Source: Cardinalis cardinalis (taxonomy: Eukaryota; Chordata; Aves; Passeriformes; Cardinalidae). From it: a stretch of 64,000 bases of DNA. The stretch is taken from the NCBI GenBank assembly GCA_014549065.1, contig JACDOX010000027.1:3012847-3076846 (forward strand). Direction: 5' to 3'. Shown here piece after piece: positions 24,556 through 36,500 of this stretch. The notes below the pieces were generated by a model. The model saw nothing but the letters and a program-made list of their open reading frames with translations. It had not been told where the DNA came from and searched no databases. The position numbers and the translations under genes were made by a program. Position 1 is the stretch's first letter. Each line of letters begins with the position of its first letter.

Positions 24556-24701
24556 CCCCGAGATGAGCTCAGNTGCTTAAAGCATGGCACTAATAACTCC
24601 AAGGCTGTGGGTTTGACCCAACTGATGGGCCCCTCTCTTAAGAGCTGGACTCCATGATCCTTGTGGGCCCCTTCCAGCTCAGAATATTCTGTGATTCTGC
24701 A
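24556..24701 (+). mobile_element. tRNA-Ile-derived SINE with CR1-like tail (TguSINE1 type)
   Basis: The head aligns by eye with tRNA-Ile: GAGCTCAGNTGCTTAAAGCA (A-box region), then TGGCACTAATAACTCCAAGG (anticodon arm with CTAATAAC, anticodon AAT), then GGGTTTGACCC (B-box and T-loop, normally GGTTCGAATCC). Instead of an acceptor stem the body continues into 'ggactccatgatccttgtgg', 'gccccttccagctcagaata' and TTCTGTGATTCTG, the 3' end of a CR1-type LINE. This two-part structure is that of TguSINE1, a SINE described from songbirds that borrows the CR1 machinery for retroposition. It is a retroposed copy, not a functional tRNA gene. Confidence 0.88.
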
Positions 24702-27700
24702 GCTCTGTTTGCTGTGTCTGTCACCAGGAGAGCCTGGTGGGCAACCCAGCGAGCGTTGCCGCTCCTCTCACCCTTGCATTCTGTGTTGTGCCAAGAGCCA
24801 CAGAGAATTTTAAGAGGATGACCTGCATCCCTCAGCAATTTCCAAGGACACTTGTCTTTCAAATAATGGATTTGTGATTCATGGCCAATAATTTTGTGGT
24901 TTATGTGTGCTTTTCTGCTGGGTCAAGGATATTTTAAAAGTCTTTGACCCCAGAGTGTGCGTGTCTGTGTTAAGAGGCTGAAGGTGATGGGTGCAGCCCA
25001 TACCACCCATGCTCCTTGCTCAGGCAGGCTGGCAGTGGCTAAGAGAGACCATTTAATCTTAAATCTTCCTACTTTCTCCCCAGTTTAAATCAATACCAAA
25101 AGCAGAGGGGATACTCTTGTGATTTGGCTTAAATCTGCTTCTGATCTGGGTAAACTGAGTTGAGATAGGTGTTTTTATGCCAAAGCATGTGATTTCTTAC
25201 ATATAGCCCCCATCATTTCANGGAGAACTTGGAGAAGGGAAAGGTATACAAGGGAAAAGCAACAATCCAGTGGTGACAAAGCCAGTCCTGTATTTCCTGG
25301 GGAAAATTACTATGGGGACCCATCAGAGTGGTCCATAAAAAACCCCACGCCAGCCAAACTCACCCTGAAGAGACCCAAGTGCAAATAAACTGGCTGCCCC
25401 TGCTGTTTACAAGGCCTAGTAAATCTAAAGACAAAAAGAAGATGTTTGGAAAATTAATTACTTGTTCCCTGATTGGGTTCTTTGCACTTCCCTGTGTTGG
25501 CTCCCTGCTTCTCAAGAAGCAATTTGTAGGACNTGGGCATGAGTTTGCTGAATACTACAAAAAAACTGACTGTAGATGAGAATAGTGAGTGTGTGGGGTC
25601 TGCCAAGGTGACAAAAAATGGGTCCCTGGTGTCACCAAGTTCACGGCAGATCAAGGAGNGGAGCAGACACTGTGCCTTCAGAGACAAACTGTAATTAAAC
25701 CCATGGGGCAGCCTTCAGAACAGGGACTGACACAGCATTACCCATTATTTTGAAGGGTATGTAGGAAAGAAAAGGTGGCAGCCAGTTTAGGTCTGGAGCA
25801 GTCCAACTTGTGGCCCCTGCTTCGTTAGCAGCAGGCATCTACTGTGGGTCTCCTCCCCATATTTTAGCTCTCATGGGTGAGTTAAAAAGCTGTTCCTTGG
25901 GCCATGGGCACGGCTGGCACTTGGAAAAATCACTGCTGCAATAGACTGGTTTGGACCTGTGCTTGTGACAGCTACCCAGGTTGCTGCTGGTGTTTCACAT
26001 GCCCATCACTATGGCATCTTTCATCACCATGACTGCCCTTTGCAGAGGTCNCCAGCCCATCTGCCAGAAATGCAACCTGGGCAGAAATTAAGGACACTTG
26101 ATAAAAAGCATCTGCCCTCTAATTNATTGTTTAATTTCTTGGCATCCTTTTGTGAAGTGAACTGAAATATAGATGCTAAATAATACTCACTATGAGGGAT
26201 TTATTACTTTCTCAGTGCTGTAAGTAACACCCAAAAACAATAGCTCCAAATAATATGTATATTGTCAAATATGTTTAAGAGGTGAAGTTTTATTAGCTGC
26301 ATTGCGTTTCTACTAGATTTTAAAAATGTAGTCATGTTTTACTCTGGTCCCTACCAATACAGGTTTCTCATGATCTGCACAGAAATCTTGAAGTTTCTGC
26401 CTTAACTGTTAAATGTAAAAGGAAGATGAAGAGTGAATGGTCTTTCCTCCGCATAATCTGCAGGGATTTACCCTCCAGCTTTAGGACCCAAATGTATCTC
26501 CCAGTGTTTGATACCACTCAAAAATATAACTGTAATTATTAGCAAGCCACCACCAGCACCTAGTGAGAGTCTGAACAGAACCCCAAATGTATTATCTACC
26601 AAACCAGGTATTTACATCTGACTGCATCTCAGTCTTCTGAGGTTCTGTAGTAAGCAAAAGATGCTTATTCTGGCACTTTCCCCAAAGCAACCCACCAGGT
26701 TTCAGATATTACAGCCATCAGTCAATGCAGGTTGAGCATATTTGCAGCAGAGACCCCCTGCACTGCTGTCATGGCTGTAAGATTAAATTAAAAAGCAGAG
26801 TTATCTTTTGTAGCCTGGAGCACTGTTATCTCTTCAAACACAAGGAAGTCTTATTCCTTTNACACTGACAGAGCAATGCCAGGGACTCACCAAGTGTTTT
26901 CTATGCAACACTTTAAAAAAATTGAAATCTGTGGCACAGAGACAATTATCTGAACTCTCATTTATTATGTGGAAGAAATCTGGCAGGAATTTTGGTAGAT
27001 CTGGCAATGATTTTCTGCCAGGGAAGGAATTCCCCGTAGCCAGCAGGGAGGCTTTCAGTTTGTGATCCACTTGGCCTCCCTCTTGTTTTAATATGAGCTT
27101 GCTGAGTGCTGACAAGGGACATGGTGATGTGCAGCTCAGCATTTCCTAAAGCGAGCAGCGCTCCCGCTGAGGGGCAGGAGGGAGCACANGGGTCTGCCAA
27201 GGGGGTTTCTGAGGGGACCCACCCAGCATTCCTCCCAGACAGAGTCCCCTGCCAGTACCATTTTTCAAAGTGGATGAAGGAGGCTTGCAGGGTTTTGGGG
27301 TTTACCGCTGTTGTTTTCCCTCACTGCCTGTATTTACCTTGGCAGCTGGGGAAATACTGATCCGTGTTGCTGAAGGTTTGCTGGAGGGTTTCTGGGAGGC
27401 CCTGGTGGTTTCTTACTTAGTAGCTAGCTGAGGGTAGGACAAACAGCCTGGGAAAAGAAAAAAGACCACCAGAAACACCTCTCTCCCTTTTTCCCCATGG
27501 ATCAGTTTTCTGACCCGATTCTTGACAAGCCTGCCAACCACCCACACTGGCACATAGCAGGGACCTTGGGGAGCAGAACCAGCCCTTGTGCCTGGGGCTG
27601 GCAGCAGGGATGCCAGCCCAAAAGGCAGCACCGCTCTCCTCACCTAAAACAATTGGTGTAAAATACCAATTTCAGCTGAATTTTAGTAGCCACACCAGGC

Positions 27701-27973
27701 TGGCTGACACCCAGTTCAACTGAGCCAGATTTTACATCAACTGCNTTGAATCATCGTAAAACTATCTGCAAACAATTGCTTACAAAAGGCTCCCTCCCCT
27801 CTCAAATAGTCCACACTCACATTTTTTTGCCTCTGCTATGTTGTCATTTTCATGTTTTAGCTTAGATAGAGCATTGCCAACACTCATATTGCTTGAGGTT
27901 GCACTTTAAATCCACTATTTGAGACAAGCAGTGAAGTAGGAACTACAGCACTCCTTCTTAGTTTCCTTTTGCC
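24702..27973. other. Intergenic, single-copy
   Basis: No transposon or gene was recognised. The stretch about 26160-26640 is AT-rich and low in stop-free frames, and has the look of a possible conserved non-coding region, but this cannot be shown without alignment. Confidence 0.55.
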
Positions 27974-28288
27974 CCCTCCTCTCCTCTCCTCTCCTCTCCT
28001 CTCCTCTCCTCTCCTCTCCTCTCCTCTCCTCTCCTCTNNNNNNNNNNNNNNNNNNNNNNNNNNNNNNNNNNNNNNNNNNNNNNNNNNNNNNNNNNNNNNN
28101 NNNNNNNNNNNNNNNNNNNNNNNNNNNNNNNNNNNNNNNNNNNNNNNNNNNNNNNNNNNNNNNNNNNNNNNNNNNNNNNNNNNNNNNNNNNNNNNNNNNN
28201 NNNNNNNNNNNNNNNNNNNNNNNNNNNNNNNNNNNNNNNNNNNNNNNNNNNNNNNNNNNNNNTCTCCTCTCCTCTCCTCTCCTCTCCC
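27974..28288. repeat. (CTCTC)n pentanucleotide repeat with assembly gap
   Basis: Nearly perfect TCTCC units from about 27974 to 28037, then 225 Ns (28038-28262), then the same units to about 28288. The strand is pure pyrimidine on plus and pure purine on minus. The gap is best explained by failure to sequence or assemble through the array, so its true length is unknown. Open frames reported across it are artefacts of the repeat and gap. Confidence 0.97.
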
Positions 28289-29240
28289 CTTGCCTATTAT
28301 TTTCCTGCCTTCTATGACCTCTGCCTGCTTTTTCTTTTGCCTTGACTTTCATTCCTTGCTTGCTCTTTACTTCTCCCTTTTCCTTTCACTGCTGAAGAAA
28401 GCTTAAAAATCCCTCTTGGGCTCACCCTGAAGACAAAGCCAAACTCAGGACTGGCTTAGCTCAATCCCCACTGCTGGTAAACAGCAGCTGGTGAATCTGT
28501 TTTACCAGTGGGTCGATGTCCCTGCCCAGGATGACAGCATCCATTGGTGGATGCTGGAGACAGGAATGGCAGTCATCTGCAGTGGTGTGTCCCCTGCCAA
28601 GCTTGGAGTTAATGGCCCCCAGTCTCCTCCAGCAGGGGCCTGGCAAGTCCAGTGCAGCACCTGGCATTGCCCCATGCTGGCCAGCGAGCCATGAGGCCTC
28701 AGTCACCTCATCCAAGTCCCATGGGATGCTTGGGAATGCCCTTGTTCCAGCTGGCCTATGGGAGGCAAGCAAGGGGCTGAGGACGCTTGCCTTTAAGCAA
28801 GCTCGCTCGCAGCTGGCGAGATGTCATCGTAGCGAGAAGTTGTCATCACCCGCTCTGCTGGTTGTGATAATAAAAAGAGACAATTTAGGGCTGTACAGCT
28901 CCAAGTGGGAGTGTTTCCCAGCTGTGTGTGCTTCTCAGCCATGCCNCAGCTTTGCTCTGGTTGAGCAGAGCTTGAAGTGCCTCAGCCTGTGCNACATGAA
29001 AAGCTCCTGTCCGGAGCTCTGCAGGCTCCTCACTGCTCCCTGCCATGCTGCTGGGATCTCTTGGACCCCCGTGCAACCCATGTCGGTTTTGTCTTATTGC
29101 CACAGCCCTGCCTGCACCTGCAAGCCCTGTTACAACAGTCTGCTGTGAAAAGTAATGGCCACAGTGTGAGAACTGCCTTCCTTTTCCATCTCTCTTCCTG
29201 TTCCTGGGCTCTTGCTCTCAGTTTACATTAGAGAACACAA
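28289..29240. other. Intergenic; includes one arm of an unclassified inverted repeat
   Basis: Moderate GC, no gene recognised. The segment 29082-29132 (TTTTGTCTTATTG...CTGCACCTGCAAGCCCT) recurs in inverted orientation at 33051-33095. A 210-codon open frame at 28516-29148 has Ns and no recognisable domain. Confidence 0.55.
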
Positions 29241-29325
29241 CAAAATCATAGAATCATATAATCATTTTTAGAATCATAAAATCATTTAGATCAGAAAAGA
29301 CCTCGTTGAGTTCAACCAGCAGTAA
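29241..29325 (-). mobile_element. CR1 3'-tail fragment (antisense)
   Basis: AATCATAGAATCATATAATC, then AGAATCATAAAATCATTTAG, then 'aaaagacctcgttgagttca'. This is the reverse complement of the CR1 3' terminus with its octamer tail. It is a very short 5'-truncated insertion. Confidence 0.88.
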
Positions 29326-30879
29326 GTTTGGGTGGGTCAAAAAAATCCCCCAAACCCCTATATACTCACCATGGGAAATTTGTCTGCAGAGAGGTGACAG
29401 ATGTCAGCAGAGAGGATGCTTAGGGGAGGACTCTCCTCTGAANACCTCCTGTACCTTCTCCTCCCAGCTGGTCATGGGGGTGAGCTTTCCTTTCCCTTCT
29501 GTTTCTCTCCTTTCATTTTTTCACCTTTTCCAAAGAGTAGCTGTTATCTCTGAAGTCAATGCACNTCACAGTTACAGACCCTGTGAATAAAGCTCTGTGT
29601 GGGTCCAGCTGTCTCAACATCCTCCACACAACAACCTGGGTGAGACTGCCAGCAGCTGAATAGCAGCCAGGAGGTGAGCACCACTGGTAAATAGTGCCCA
29701 GCTTCCCGAGGGGCTCTGTGCCTGCCAGCTCCTGGCATTCCTGCATAGGGATCACACAGGAGCCAGGCTACAGAAGTGATGCAGAATTGGGCAACCAGGA
29801 GAGAAAGTACATGTGCTACCTGGTGGCCTGCAGAGAGAGATTAATCCAGTCACAGTCCTGCTGGAGCACCCTCAAAGGACTAAATGAAGGTCCCTCAGGA
29901 CGGCAGAAGGCCATTATTTACTCAGAGTGAGTAAAGAAACTTACTGTGTAGTTGATTCTTCCTTCATTGCACATTATCTTCCAACACCTAAAGCAGCACC
30001 AAAGATGAAAACAGATTTTTATTTTTAACCAAAACGACTCACAAGGCTTCCCATTTTGATTAACAGTTGCAGTTCAAAGGAGGAACATATGGTCATCCAA
30101 AATTAAGCTAGAATATATTTTTCTTCCTCTGCTCTTCTGTGACACCGTTACAGTGGTTCTTTGCTGGGAAGAGTGATCCCTTATGGGTTTCCAGTGCACG
30201 TTCACCACATCATTAGAAAGCCATTCAAAGGGGTGAATGCAGATCTGGTTTAAAAAGTGACAACATAAAAATGTCACTCTCTCACTTGACACATCTGACC
30301 AAGCAGAGCGTATCTTCATGTGCACTTGGAAAATTGCTGTTTACTTTCATGACTGAAATGAAACCCTCACCCCACAAGCACACAGTGTTACGCTTAGCTT
30401 TATGCGTACGTGGCATCTGGTTTATTCAGTCAAAATAGCTGTGCACATTGTTATTTTCAGGCTTTGACAAGCTATTGCCATGGGGACTGAAGATCCAAAT
30501 AGATCCTGAGATCAGATCACAGGAGGTTTTAAAATAAAATTGGCACTTTTGCCAATAATCATGTGAAACCATCTTCAATGTGTAAGCACAGAGACTCACC
30601 ACCTTGGTGACTCCTTACAAACCATAGTTACTGAAACAAGAAAGATATCCTATATTGTTCATAGCAGCCTGGTACCAAATGNATTTTCAGGCTTTAAATA
30701 TACAGAATGTCTCCTCAAAGGAGAAGGAGATGGCAGTAGNCAGCTGTAGAGGGTTTGTGTTGGTACCATAACCATAACTCCAGCTGAATTTTTTTCCATC
30801 AAGGAGCACAAAGGCAAGATCTTGTTCCAGATTCACACAGAACTGCACTTGTGACCTTCTTATCTCAGCAGGAAGACAA

Positions 30880-30915
<36 letters not shown>

Positions 30916-31557
30916 TATAAATACACATATAAATATATATGTATTAACTTCTAGTGGAGCAGAAACTAGAACTTGTTTTGCAGAACAGAGGTCGCTGGAA
31001 TCTGCCTTTACTTCTGTGTAATCTCTGCAGTGAAGCAATCTCAAGCTGTGCTATCAGCTCTGGTAAATGAAGCGATGTCAGGGCAGGTTAATACTTGGAT
31101 ATGAGAACGTGAAAGAAAATCCGCCTTTCCAAGGATGCTGTAATCAGAGCTGCATTAACCAGGGACAGAAACAGCCTGCTCTGCCAGGCTGCAGGGAGAC
31201 ACTGGTTGCACAACGTGCACACAGTGTGCTGTGTTGCTGGGATTAAGGGAGGAGGGTGTGGGGTGGAACCAGAAGCCCCCCAGATCCACCTCAGTAAATC
31301 TTTGTGNTTTTTGTCATAATTATTGTCATTAAATTGCCTTTGCTTACACACAAAGAAATTCTTAGTCTGAGTTAGTGAAATCAGTTCAAATCCAAGTGAA
31401 GACTTTGGTGTCCCTGCAATTCCACTTTTGAGATACTTCTCTCTTTATTCTGCAGTGCAGATGTAAGTCCTTCAGCTCTCAGCAACTGTGTTTAGGGGAA
31501 AGTGTGTATTGCTAACATGTACCAAAATCTGAAACAGATCATCATGCTTTGTGATGG
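29326..31557. other. Intergenic, single-copy with (GA)n
   Basis: Contains the GA microsatellite at 30883-30910 followed by an AT-rich TATA-type stretch to about 30950. No gene or transposon was otherwise recognised. Confidence 0.6.
30883..30910. repeat. (GA)n microsatellite
   Basis: A pure AG dinucleotide run of about 14 units preceded by ACAC and followed by an AT-rich ATATGTATAAATACACATAT stretch. Confidence 0.97.
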
Positions 31558-31947
31558 TGTGGTGGGTCGACCCTGGCTGGACCCCTAGTGCCCACCAAGT
31601 CACTTTATAACTCTCTCTTCTCAGCAGGATACGGGGAGAAAAACAGGACGAATGCTCATGGGTTGAATTAAGGACAGGGAGGGATCACTCTCCAATTACT
31701 GTTGTGGGCAACAACAAACTCAACTCAGAGAAATTAATTTATTGCAAATCAAATCAGAGCAGAGTAATGAAAAATAAATCTAAACCTTTAAACNCCTTCC
31801 CCCCACCCTGCCCTTGAGGGTTGGGTCCATCTTGGAGCCGGCTGGCATTGGNTCTGTAGGACNTGGGGGAAGCTTCTGGCAGCTTCTCACAGCAGCCACC
31901 CCTGTAGCCCCCCTGCTGCCAAAATCTTGCCATGGAAGCCCAGCACA
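31558..31947 (-). mobile_element. Solo ERVL-type LTR, short form
   Basis: 390 bases with TG...CA ends. On the minus strand it begins TGTGCTGGGCTTCCATGGCA and ends GTCGACCCACCACA. Its first part matches the LTR at 8377-9205 (the 'gcttctggcagcttctcaca' block, then 'ccatcttggagccggctggc'), and its second part continues through the AATAAA poly(A) signal (complement of 31738-31743) to the true 3' end. Compared with the copy at 8377 it lacks about 600 bases of the middle block, so it is a deletion form or a short subfamily. The flanking pentamers GATGG and GTTGG differ at one position, which could be a decayed 5-base target duplication. Confidence 0.87.
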
Positions 31948-32261
31948 GTTGGTGATGTGCTGGCTCTTCACATCTGTGCTAGCTAAGCACCACTGACGAT
32001 GGCTGACCAAACTATTCTCTCCTATGCCCATGTTAGCTATTGTGTATCGCTCATCACCTCTTCAAAGCGCCACTGTCCCAGCACCAAGCTGTCAGCATGG
32101 CTTCTCATTATCGCTCTGGAGCTGATGAAGGTCACCCCACCCACAGAGCTCCAAACCTGCAGTCAGGTTATTTCAGAAGTGATCCTTTAGTGCCACCAAA
32201 TCAGAGGCTATGAGAGCAAAACCATCCTTTTCCCTTGTGCTGCCAAAATACAGGACCTTGT
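31948..32261. other. Intergenic, unclassified
   Basis: No recognised element or gene between the LTR and the CR1-tail fragment. Moderate GC; short open frames only. Confidence 0.5.
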
Positions 32262-32340
32262 CTGATGTGCAGGGCCAAGACTTGGACTTGANGATACTTG
32301 TGGGTCTGNTCCAACTCAGGATATTCCACAGTTNTATGAA
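32262..32340 (+). mobile_element. CR1/SINE 3'-tail fragment
   Basis: 'cttggacttgangatacttg', 'tgggtctgntccaactcagg', 'atattccacagttntatga' resembles the 3' end shared by CR1 and TguSINE1. No tRNA-like head is visible upstream, so a short CR1 is more likely than a SINE. Confidence 0.7.
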
Positions 32341-33590
32341 ACTTCTCATTGCTTGGGGTTGTCAGCATAAGGGAGTTTGCAAGTTGAGATCTGACCTCGC
32401 AGCACTCCAGAGACTTTATGTGTTCACTNAAGTGAGGTTGTCCTGTCTGGATCCTCTTTGAGAGACCAGCCAGGGCTCTCCTGTGTTTAATGGTCGAACT
32501 GAAGCCCTCAGGTGAGTGTACAGGCTGGTTTGCAGAAGCTTCAATAGTTGTGGGGAGGACAAGCCATGGGCATGTGTCCTGCCATCTGTCAGGAGTGGGC
32601 TGTGACANCCCAGCTGCCATCCCTGCTGAACCTCACCAACAGCAGGCCTGGGCAGCACAGCCAGCTCTGAACTGTCCATCTTGTGCACACANTGTGACCA
32701 CACAGACATGCGCAGCACCAGCACCCTGCTGCAAGTGATGCTGACAGTTGTCTCCANGATCGCAGTGCCCACCTCCTCAGGGATGGAGAGCAGTAGCCTT
32801 TATCTGGCCCAGGACTCTTGCAGGATGCAGTACAGGGGCTTTGGGTAGCTGATGTGAGTGCCACGGCTCCCAAGACAGGCTTTCCCTCAACCACTGTGAC
32901 ATCCTCCACCTGCCACAGTTTCCACAGCTTGAATGAAGACTTTGAGGAGTCCTCCTGCCTAGAAGATGCAGCGAGACAGGGAATAGGAAGAGAGAAAAAG
33001 ATAGTGATTCTCACACTGGTGGCCATCATGTCTCATGAGAGAACATCATAGTAGGGCTTGCAGGTGCAAGGCCATGACAATAAGACAAAACTCCCAATTA
33101 CGCCAATTGAATTATCCACTTTGAAATATAAATTAAGAGTCATTCTGTGGACAGTCACTCCCAGGTCCTCAGGGACCTTTCCTGTAAATTGCATTCCTTT
33201 AACATCTCCTTCAGCTACACCATTGCCTGTGCCAGAGATTTCCTGGCCCTTTTTGGCTCTGGAACCAGGCTTCAACCAGTGCATTTCTGGGCTGCCTGTG
33301 CCAAAGGATCTGGGCCATGGGGAGGACTGCCCAGAGCCATTTCTACAAAATGTTTTTTATAGAAAAAACACTAGCCCATCAGGCTTTGCTGCTTGTGGCA
33401 CAGTCCAGCCCAGCCTCCTGAGCACCTGCATCTCAAGGCCAAAGCCAAGAGGGTGGTGGATCCATGGTTCTGCAAAGANTATCTCAGAAGCCCTGCTTGG
33501 ATTCTCTGGGCAGGATGACATTCTGGATCCTGATCGTCATCTAACTTAAATTTGGAAAAGCTGGTGTGAATATCCGTGACCTGTCAAGTT
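32341..33590. other. Unclassified region with two-strand open frames, possible old retroelement
   Basis: Moderate-GC sequence with a 146-codon minus-strand frame (32589-33029), followed on the same strand by an 83-codon frame (33033-33284), and a 163-codon plus-strand frame (33058-33549). None shows a domain I recognise. 33051-33095 is an inverted copy of 29082-29132, which suggests that at least the edge of this region belongs to a dispersed element, perhaps an LTR of another family. I do not call a gene. Confidence 0.45.
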
Positions 33591-36500
33591 TTGGAGCTCA
33601 GACATCTGGAGAAAGGGATGTCTTCAGCTCTAGGTGGGTGCCCAGGCCCCCAGCACATCCCCCTCCTCCTGGGGCTTGGGCTGCCTGGGCCCAGGGCCAG
33701 CTNTGACAGTGCAGCTGCCTGGCCTTGAATCAAAGAGCTGTTTGAGAACAAGCTGTGAGGAGCCTTGGCAAGGACTCACTCCCCTTATCTCAGGCACTGT
33801 TTTTAAGTGGGGCTTCTGCCCTTGGTTTCTGCCTGAGCTACATTGCAGCTATCACTGTACCTGGCCAAATAACTCCCTGGTCTGGACCTGGACATGACCT
33901 GGCACCTGCCTCAGCTCTTCTTGCTCGGGTACCATAGCAGAAGATCCTTGCCCNTGAAGCCATTATTTCATGCCCACCTTGCTGTCACCCCCAACAGCAG
34001 CTCACCAGCACTTTTGTGGAGCTGCCTAAAAACAGGGAACAAAAGAAGATGAGGAAATATTACAGACTGTGAGATTTCCTCTGACAATAGCAGAGAAGGA
34101 AAGTGATGCTCTGAACCAAAAGGAGCAGAACCTCTTCTCCCAGTTAAAGTGTGGACAAAGATGCTGAGACAGCAACTTGGCTCAGACAGAACACAGAGAA
34201 CCTATGAGTAACCAGAGGTTTCATGGTTCCTCCTTCATTAACAATGTTCCCCAGACTCTGAAGATGTTGGCAGACTATCCAGCTGCTCCCTCAATGCTTC
34301 TGTTCCTCATCTGCAGATAATGAGGCATTTGTTAATCCTGACCCTGGGCTGCTCACTGGCTCTCCCAAAGCCAGCCTCATGCCAGCTCCCTCACCAGCTC
34401 TTTGTGTTGCCCCCAGAAGTGACTCCTTCCAGCAGAAAGGGCAGCTCTCTGGGACTGGTCCTGCCACAGAGATACTGAGGAGGGCCCTCATTTCCCAGAG
34501 CCCTTTACCAGTCTGCACAGCTCCTGNGAGCCCACTGGAGCTGCTTGTTTGTGGAAGGTGCCATTGACCATGGGTAGTGGGATAAGGTGCTCTGCTACAG
34601 AGAAGCATTTCAGACTGCCAGGTCTACTGAGACACTGTTGAAAGACTGGGAAACAACATCAGAGAGCCAACTGGATGAGATGCATGCCTCACTGCAGCCA
34701 GAGTGTTTTCTTGTGGGCATCATCCAAACCTATGGCTGGAATTTTCTTCCAAAAAAGCAGCTGTTTTCATCCCAGACTGGAGGCTGGCACCAGGTAATTT
34801 GTCTCCAGGGTGGGTGACCAGAGAAGGGACAAAGCAGCAACAAGACAACCAGGAGACANTCATAACCACCTGCTTTGAAACTGGAGGACCACACTGTACT
34901 CTGGGACTACTNGGGTATCAAATTCACACTGATATGGTTCACTGAGCACTAATTATCTGCTGTGAATATAAGAACTATTGTGGTCAGACCAAAAGCATGT
35001 CTGAATAAGAATTCAGTAAGGCTGTTGCATTTCCAACAGTCACCACTTAATGGATGTATTAAGAAAAGCATAACAACAAGAAAAAAAGTGANGCTCCCCC
35101 CAGCACTTTCCCAGTGTTTCAACTGTTTTCAGCTGAGGGATTTCCTGACCTGGAGGTTGTGCATCTTTCTACACAGCAGCTCACCATGGGCTTCTCTCCA
35201 GTCGATCTATTTCATGTCTCCTGGAGTGCGTGCTACATCTTAGCTCACATGGCATTTGTTGGTAGCCTTTGACAAGCTGGAGTGTCTACCAGGATTTAGC
35301 TCACTGTCATTATCAAGCCACAGTTGCAATGAGGTGAGAACATAACTCTTTTCTATGAAGACAAATTTTTTACCTCAGTGGTGGAGAGAACTGCAAACAC
35401 GCATTAATGGTCTCACCAAAACAATACATGTACCTTAAGGGAAAATGAGTGTCAGAGGCATTGCTTTCATTAACTGCATGTGTTACTCATCCCTTTTTGT
35501 AAGAGAGCAACACCCAAAACGCTGCTCAGCCAGCTGCTGGAGAGCTGTATGTATGGTGGGACAGCCACAGAGGGTCTGGGCAGGGACCCCAGCCATGCAA
35601 GGTTCTGAGCCTGCCCCAGTCACACTGTCTCTAGAGGTACTAGAAGGGAAGGCATGAAGGTTAATGTCTGCTGAAAGTCAGAGAGCACATGAACAGTGCA
35701 GATTTTACAGGGCAAAAAGGCTTTCTCTCACTCTGCTGTGCCAATGGTAACACATGGTGACAGCTGTTGTGCATCCCAGGTCAGAGGTGCTTGGGTATCC
35801 CATTCTGAGGTGGGCAAGCAAGNCATGAGACCCATGGGTGCTTTAGGTAACAGCTTAAACTTCCNTAGCAATCCTTGTACCTTCCTGTGATTACAAGTTG
35901 CACAATTTTACAGGCCGTTCTTGGCATGTGATTTGTAGCCAAGTGAGCAGCCGTGTTCCAAGATGATCCCAACTCACCAGCCATCCTGCTTCTCTGCTGG
36001 GGAGGCATCCATGCCTCCTCCACCCCAAGGTCTTGGCTGCAGCTGCTCATGGCTGTGAACACAGACTGAGGAGCTGACATGTTTTATTTGTCTCTCCTGC
36101 CTTGCCTTCTAAGATCCATTAGCAGGGTGGGACTGCATCTCAAAGCAGTGCACCTAAACCTCTCAATCCTTCTTGAAGGGATTGCCAGTGAGAACATGAC
36201 TCAGGTTCATTATGGGTTCTTTTACATGCTGGTTTCCTTGCAGCTCTGTTGACTGGTGGATACAGACAAAATTGCTGACTGCAAAAGAACAAGTGACTGG
36301 CAAGCACAGGGTGAGTGGCCTCTGACTCTGCACTGAGCTTACCATGAGCTCTTCCCAAAATATAGCAATATTCATTGGACTAATCCAGTTTTGCTGGAGC
36401 GAAACAGGTCATCCCAGAAACAAGCACTGCTCAACTTCATCCAGTAATGGGACACCTGAAAAGTTTTTATTGCCTCAATCTTTGAATTATGCAAGATCTT

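Noticed and set aside
24556..24630. A functional tRNA-Ile gene
   Set aside because: There is no acceptor stem pairing or terminator, and the sequence continues into a CR1-like tail; it is a SINE head.
27915..28406. 145-codon frames on both strands across the N gap
   Set aside because: They are produced by the TCTCC repeat and the N run only.
28516..29148. 210-codon plus-strand frame
   Set aside because: Has several Ns, overlapping antisense frames, no recognisable domain and no splice context; part overlaps the dispersed segment at 29082.
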